Assembly (NCBI RefSeq): GCF_042688385.1
Contig: NZ_JBHUPY010000001.1
Location: 868,001 to 932,000, forward strand
Length of the DNA: 64,000 bases
From: Herpetosiphon sp042688385
GTDB taxonomy: Bacteria; Chloroflexota; Chloroflexia; Chloroflexales; Herpetosiphonaceae
Reading direction: 5' to 3'
How positions within the stretch are numbered: the stretch's first letter is position 1; every line of letters starts with the position of its first letter. Shown here piece after piece: positions 62,496-64,000 of the stretch. Under the pieces are notes generated by a model. The model was not told the DNA's origin. It did no database searches and saw only the letters and a list, made by a program, of their open reading frames with translations. Position numbers and translations under genes: made by a program.

Positions 62496-62990
62496 ATGCC
62501 AGCGTTTCAGCATTGCCATTGGTGTGGGGCGGCGTTCGATGGACCGCAAGGCTTTCCGCGCAAATGTAGCGTTTGTGGCAATTCAACTTATCGCAACCCA
62601 ATTCCGGTCAGCGTTATTTTAGTGCCAGTTGATGGCGGTTTGTTGACGGTGCGGCGCGCCATCGAGCCACGCAAGGGCCAATTGGCCTTGCCTGGCGGCT
62701 TTGTCAATTTCGATGAGAGTTGGCAAGCAGCAGGCGTGCGCGAGGTGTTTGAGGAAACCAATATTCAACTTGAGGTGCAAAGCATTCGCGATTGGTGGAC
62801 GCGCAGCACACCCGATGGCATGATTTTGATTTTTGGCTTGGCAGAGCCAATCAGCCGTGCCGCGATTCCCACTGATTTTGATCGCAGCGAAACCGAAGAA
62901 TTAGTTGTGATCGATCGCCCGCAAGTGTTGGCGTTCCCATTGCACAACGAAGCCATGCAGGTCTATTTTGCGCAGCTAAAGACTGATTAG
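62496..62990 (+). CDS. NUDIX hydrolase with N-terminal zinc ribbon
   Basis: The 164-residue protein starts with a zinc-ribbon (HWCGAAF...RKCSVCGN, four Cys) and carries the NUDIX box from GGFVNFDESW to REVFEETN. Zinc-ribbon NUDIX proteins resemble NudC-type or ADP-ribose/NADH pyrophosphatases, but the NADH-specific SQPWPFPxS motif after the box is absent, so the substrate is open. Expected to be cytoplasmic and Mg2+-dependent. Confidence 0.93.
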   Translation: MPAFQHCHWCGAAFDGPQGFPRKCSVCGNSTYRNPIPVSVILVPVDGGLLTVRRAIEPRKGQLALPGGFVNFDESWQAAGVREVFEETNIQLEVQSIRDWWTRSTPDGMILIFGLAEPISRAAIPTDFDRSETEELVVIDRPQVLAFPLHNEAMQVYFAQLKTD

Positions 62991-63063
62991 GCTTCAGGCT
63001 AAATTATCGCCTGCTCTAAGGTATTTGGTAGCAGAAAACTCAAATATGCGAAGATCATTTAAT

Positions 63064-63100
63064 CCACCTAGTAATCATAGTTCAATGGTTATTTAGGTGG
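63064..63100. other. Hairpin in A/T-rich gap before the WXG100 gene
   Basis: CCACCTAGTAATCAT pairs with ATGGTTATTTAGGTGG with two G-U pairs and one bulge. It may terminate NUDIX transcription. Base composition becomes markedly A/T-rich from here to the right edge. Confidence 0.55.
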
Positions 63101-63183
63101 GTTGGCATTTAATCTTGACTTTACAAATAAGATTTTTATAATTGAATATATGGATAGATATATTGTGAAGTGGGGGATATTTC

Positions 63184-63435
63184 ATGACAGCACCAGTTAT
63201 TCAAATTGATTATGAACAGGTTAACCAAGTTGTTGAACGCTGGCAAACACAATATGATCGGGTAGATAGCTTAAAACAAACCCTTCAAATTACCTACAAA
63301 CAATTACAAGCAGATTGGCAAGGACAAGCAGCACAAGCGTTTTTTAAGGAAATGGATAGGACTGTTTTACCTGTGCTTGAGCGGCTCAAGAAGACAATTG
63401 CCGAGGCAAAATCGACTACACTTCAAATCTCCTAG
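63184..63435 (+). CDS. WXG100 family protein, ending in a UAG inside a longer open frame
   Basis: The 83-residue protein has the WXG100/ESAT-6 hairpin: two helices around the DWQG turn (DWQGQAAQAFF), where the W-x-G motif is exact. Such proteins are exported by type VII (ESX) systems, often as domains of larger polymorphic effectors. The gene ends in TAG at 63433-63435, but the same frame stays open for 188 further codons to the window edge, so the natural protein was probably larger. GGGGGAT precedes the ATG. No ESX gene is visible here. Confidence 0.85.
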   Translation: MTAPVIQIDYEQVNQVVERWQTQYDRVDSLKQTLQITYKQLQADWQGQAAQAFFKEMDRTVLPVLERLKKTIAEAKSTTLQIS

Positions 63436-64000
63436 ATCTTTCATACAGCTGAAGAGGAAGCAAGTCGTTTATTTAAAGGCCAAGCGGAAGCAGGTTTAGG
63501 TAATAAGCCAGTTGGAGCAGTTGTCAGTTATGCCGAAGAAACCAACGAGCGTGGTGGTGATACTCCCGGAGTACCAACCCCTACTCCTACGGTCAATCCA
63601 ATCAATGGATATACCGTAACTGATGTTAAGCAATCTGAGTTAAGCACGTTTTTTAGCCAATATGAAAATAGTGGCGATATTCCAGCAGAGGTTCTTGAAA
63701 AATATTTAACAAATCCTCAATTAATGGCAGTTCAACGTCAAGTATTATCTGATCTTGCTGAACACGTTCAACATGGTGGAAAGCCATTAACCCTGCAAGA
63801 ATTTTATGCAATGGCATTAAAAGCCACAGGTGATCCTGGAACTGCCTTATTAGTAGCACATAATATTACCAAGTCAATGTCGCGCGGGCTTTCACCAATT
63901 GGTTGGGAAAAGACCGATACTGATCCATTAACATATCAGATGGATGGTAAGACCTTTATTTTTGATCGGGCCAATCTGCATCCTGATGCTGATTCACTCA
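63436..64000 (+). pseudogene. In-frame continuation of the WXG100 gene after UAG (open at the right edge)
   Basis: No stop occurs in 188 codons, and the first residues after the UAG (IFHTAEEEASRLFKG) continue the WXG100-type helix smoothly. A Thr/Pro-rich linker (GVPTPTPTVNP) and a new folded-looking domain follow. The first ATG is at 63724, with no good ribosome site, so separate translation is unlikely. Possible readings are a nonsense mutation, a sequencing error, or UAG readthrough. It cannot be resolved from this window. Confidence 0.7.

Overview
The window looks like chromosomal DNA of a free-living Chloroflexota bacterium, most like Herpetosiphon. This is inferred from gene content and style: PASTA-type and Pro/Thr-tailed Ser/Thr kinases, an FHA-winged-helix regulator, STAS and SpoIIE signalling proteins, a T-box ahead of ileS, a complete-looking late cobalamin cluster and very repeat-rich intergenic DNA. 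No rRNA, tRNA, CRISPR array, transposase or phage gene was found.

Layout. 1-4.7 kb: rarA (cut by the left edge), a sorbosone/glucose-dehydrogenase-like lipoprotein, and a coupled pair of a molybdopterin-fold lipoprotein and a membrane STAS protein. 4.9-9.7 kb (minus strand): a small unknown protein, a DUF4388 protein and a duplicated 1094-residue CPBP-protease-like membrane protein. 10.6-19.7 kb: DedA protein, aroQ, ileS behind an isoleucine T-box, a secreted GH13 amylase and a secreted unknown protein. 19.8-31.4 kb: dynamin-like GTPase, FHA-winged-helix regulator divergent from a Ser/Thr kinase, selA, an Rrf2 regulator, trpE, an RNase H-like exonuclease and a PASTA kinase. 31.7-39.6 kb: PLD-like protein, glycosyltransferase, two alpha/beta hydrolases, a TetR regulator, a PAS-STAS protein and an APH-like kinase.

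40.0-54.2 kb is one minus-strand cobalamin locus: cobalamin riboswitch and terminator, cobO, cobN, a SAM methyltransferase, cbiB, then btuF, btuC, btuD, cobU, cobD and cobQ. Together they cover cobalt insertion, corrin adenosylation, side-chain amidation, aminopropanol supply and attachment, nucleotide-loop activation and vitamin B12 uptake. Genes inside each block overlap by 1-19 bases, while repeat tracts separate the blocks. Both CobO and CobN carry an N-terminal cysteine-rich ferredoxin-like domain, and cobD carries an in-frame insertion of the genome's own palindromic repeat.

54.6-64 kb: hemW, a SpoIIE phosphatase with sensor and HAMP domains, an alcohol dehydrogenase, a YcaQ-like protein, two GNAT acetyltransferases, a NUDIX hydrolase and, at the right edge, an A/T-rich WXG100 gene whose frame is broken by a single UAG and then stays open for 188 codons to the edge.

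Almost every gap holds mosaic repeats built from a small set of short words, often arranged as nested near-palindromes, plus a larger G/C-rich palindromic element found at five intergenic sites and, as a short form, within cobD. The strongest leads are the repeat insertion in cobD, the UAG-split WXG100 gene, the nested repeat system itself, and the paired ferredoxin fusions plus the unexplained methyltransferase in the cobalamin operon.
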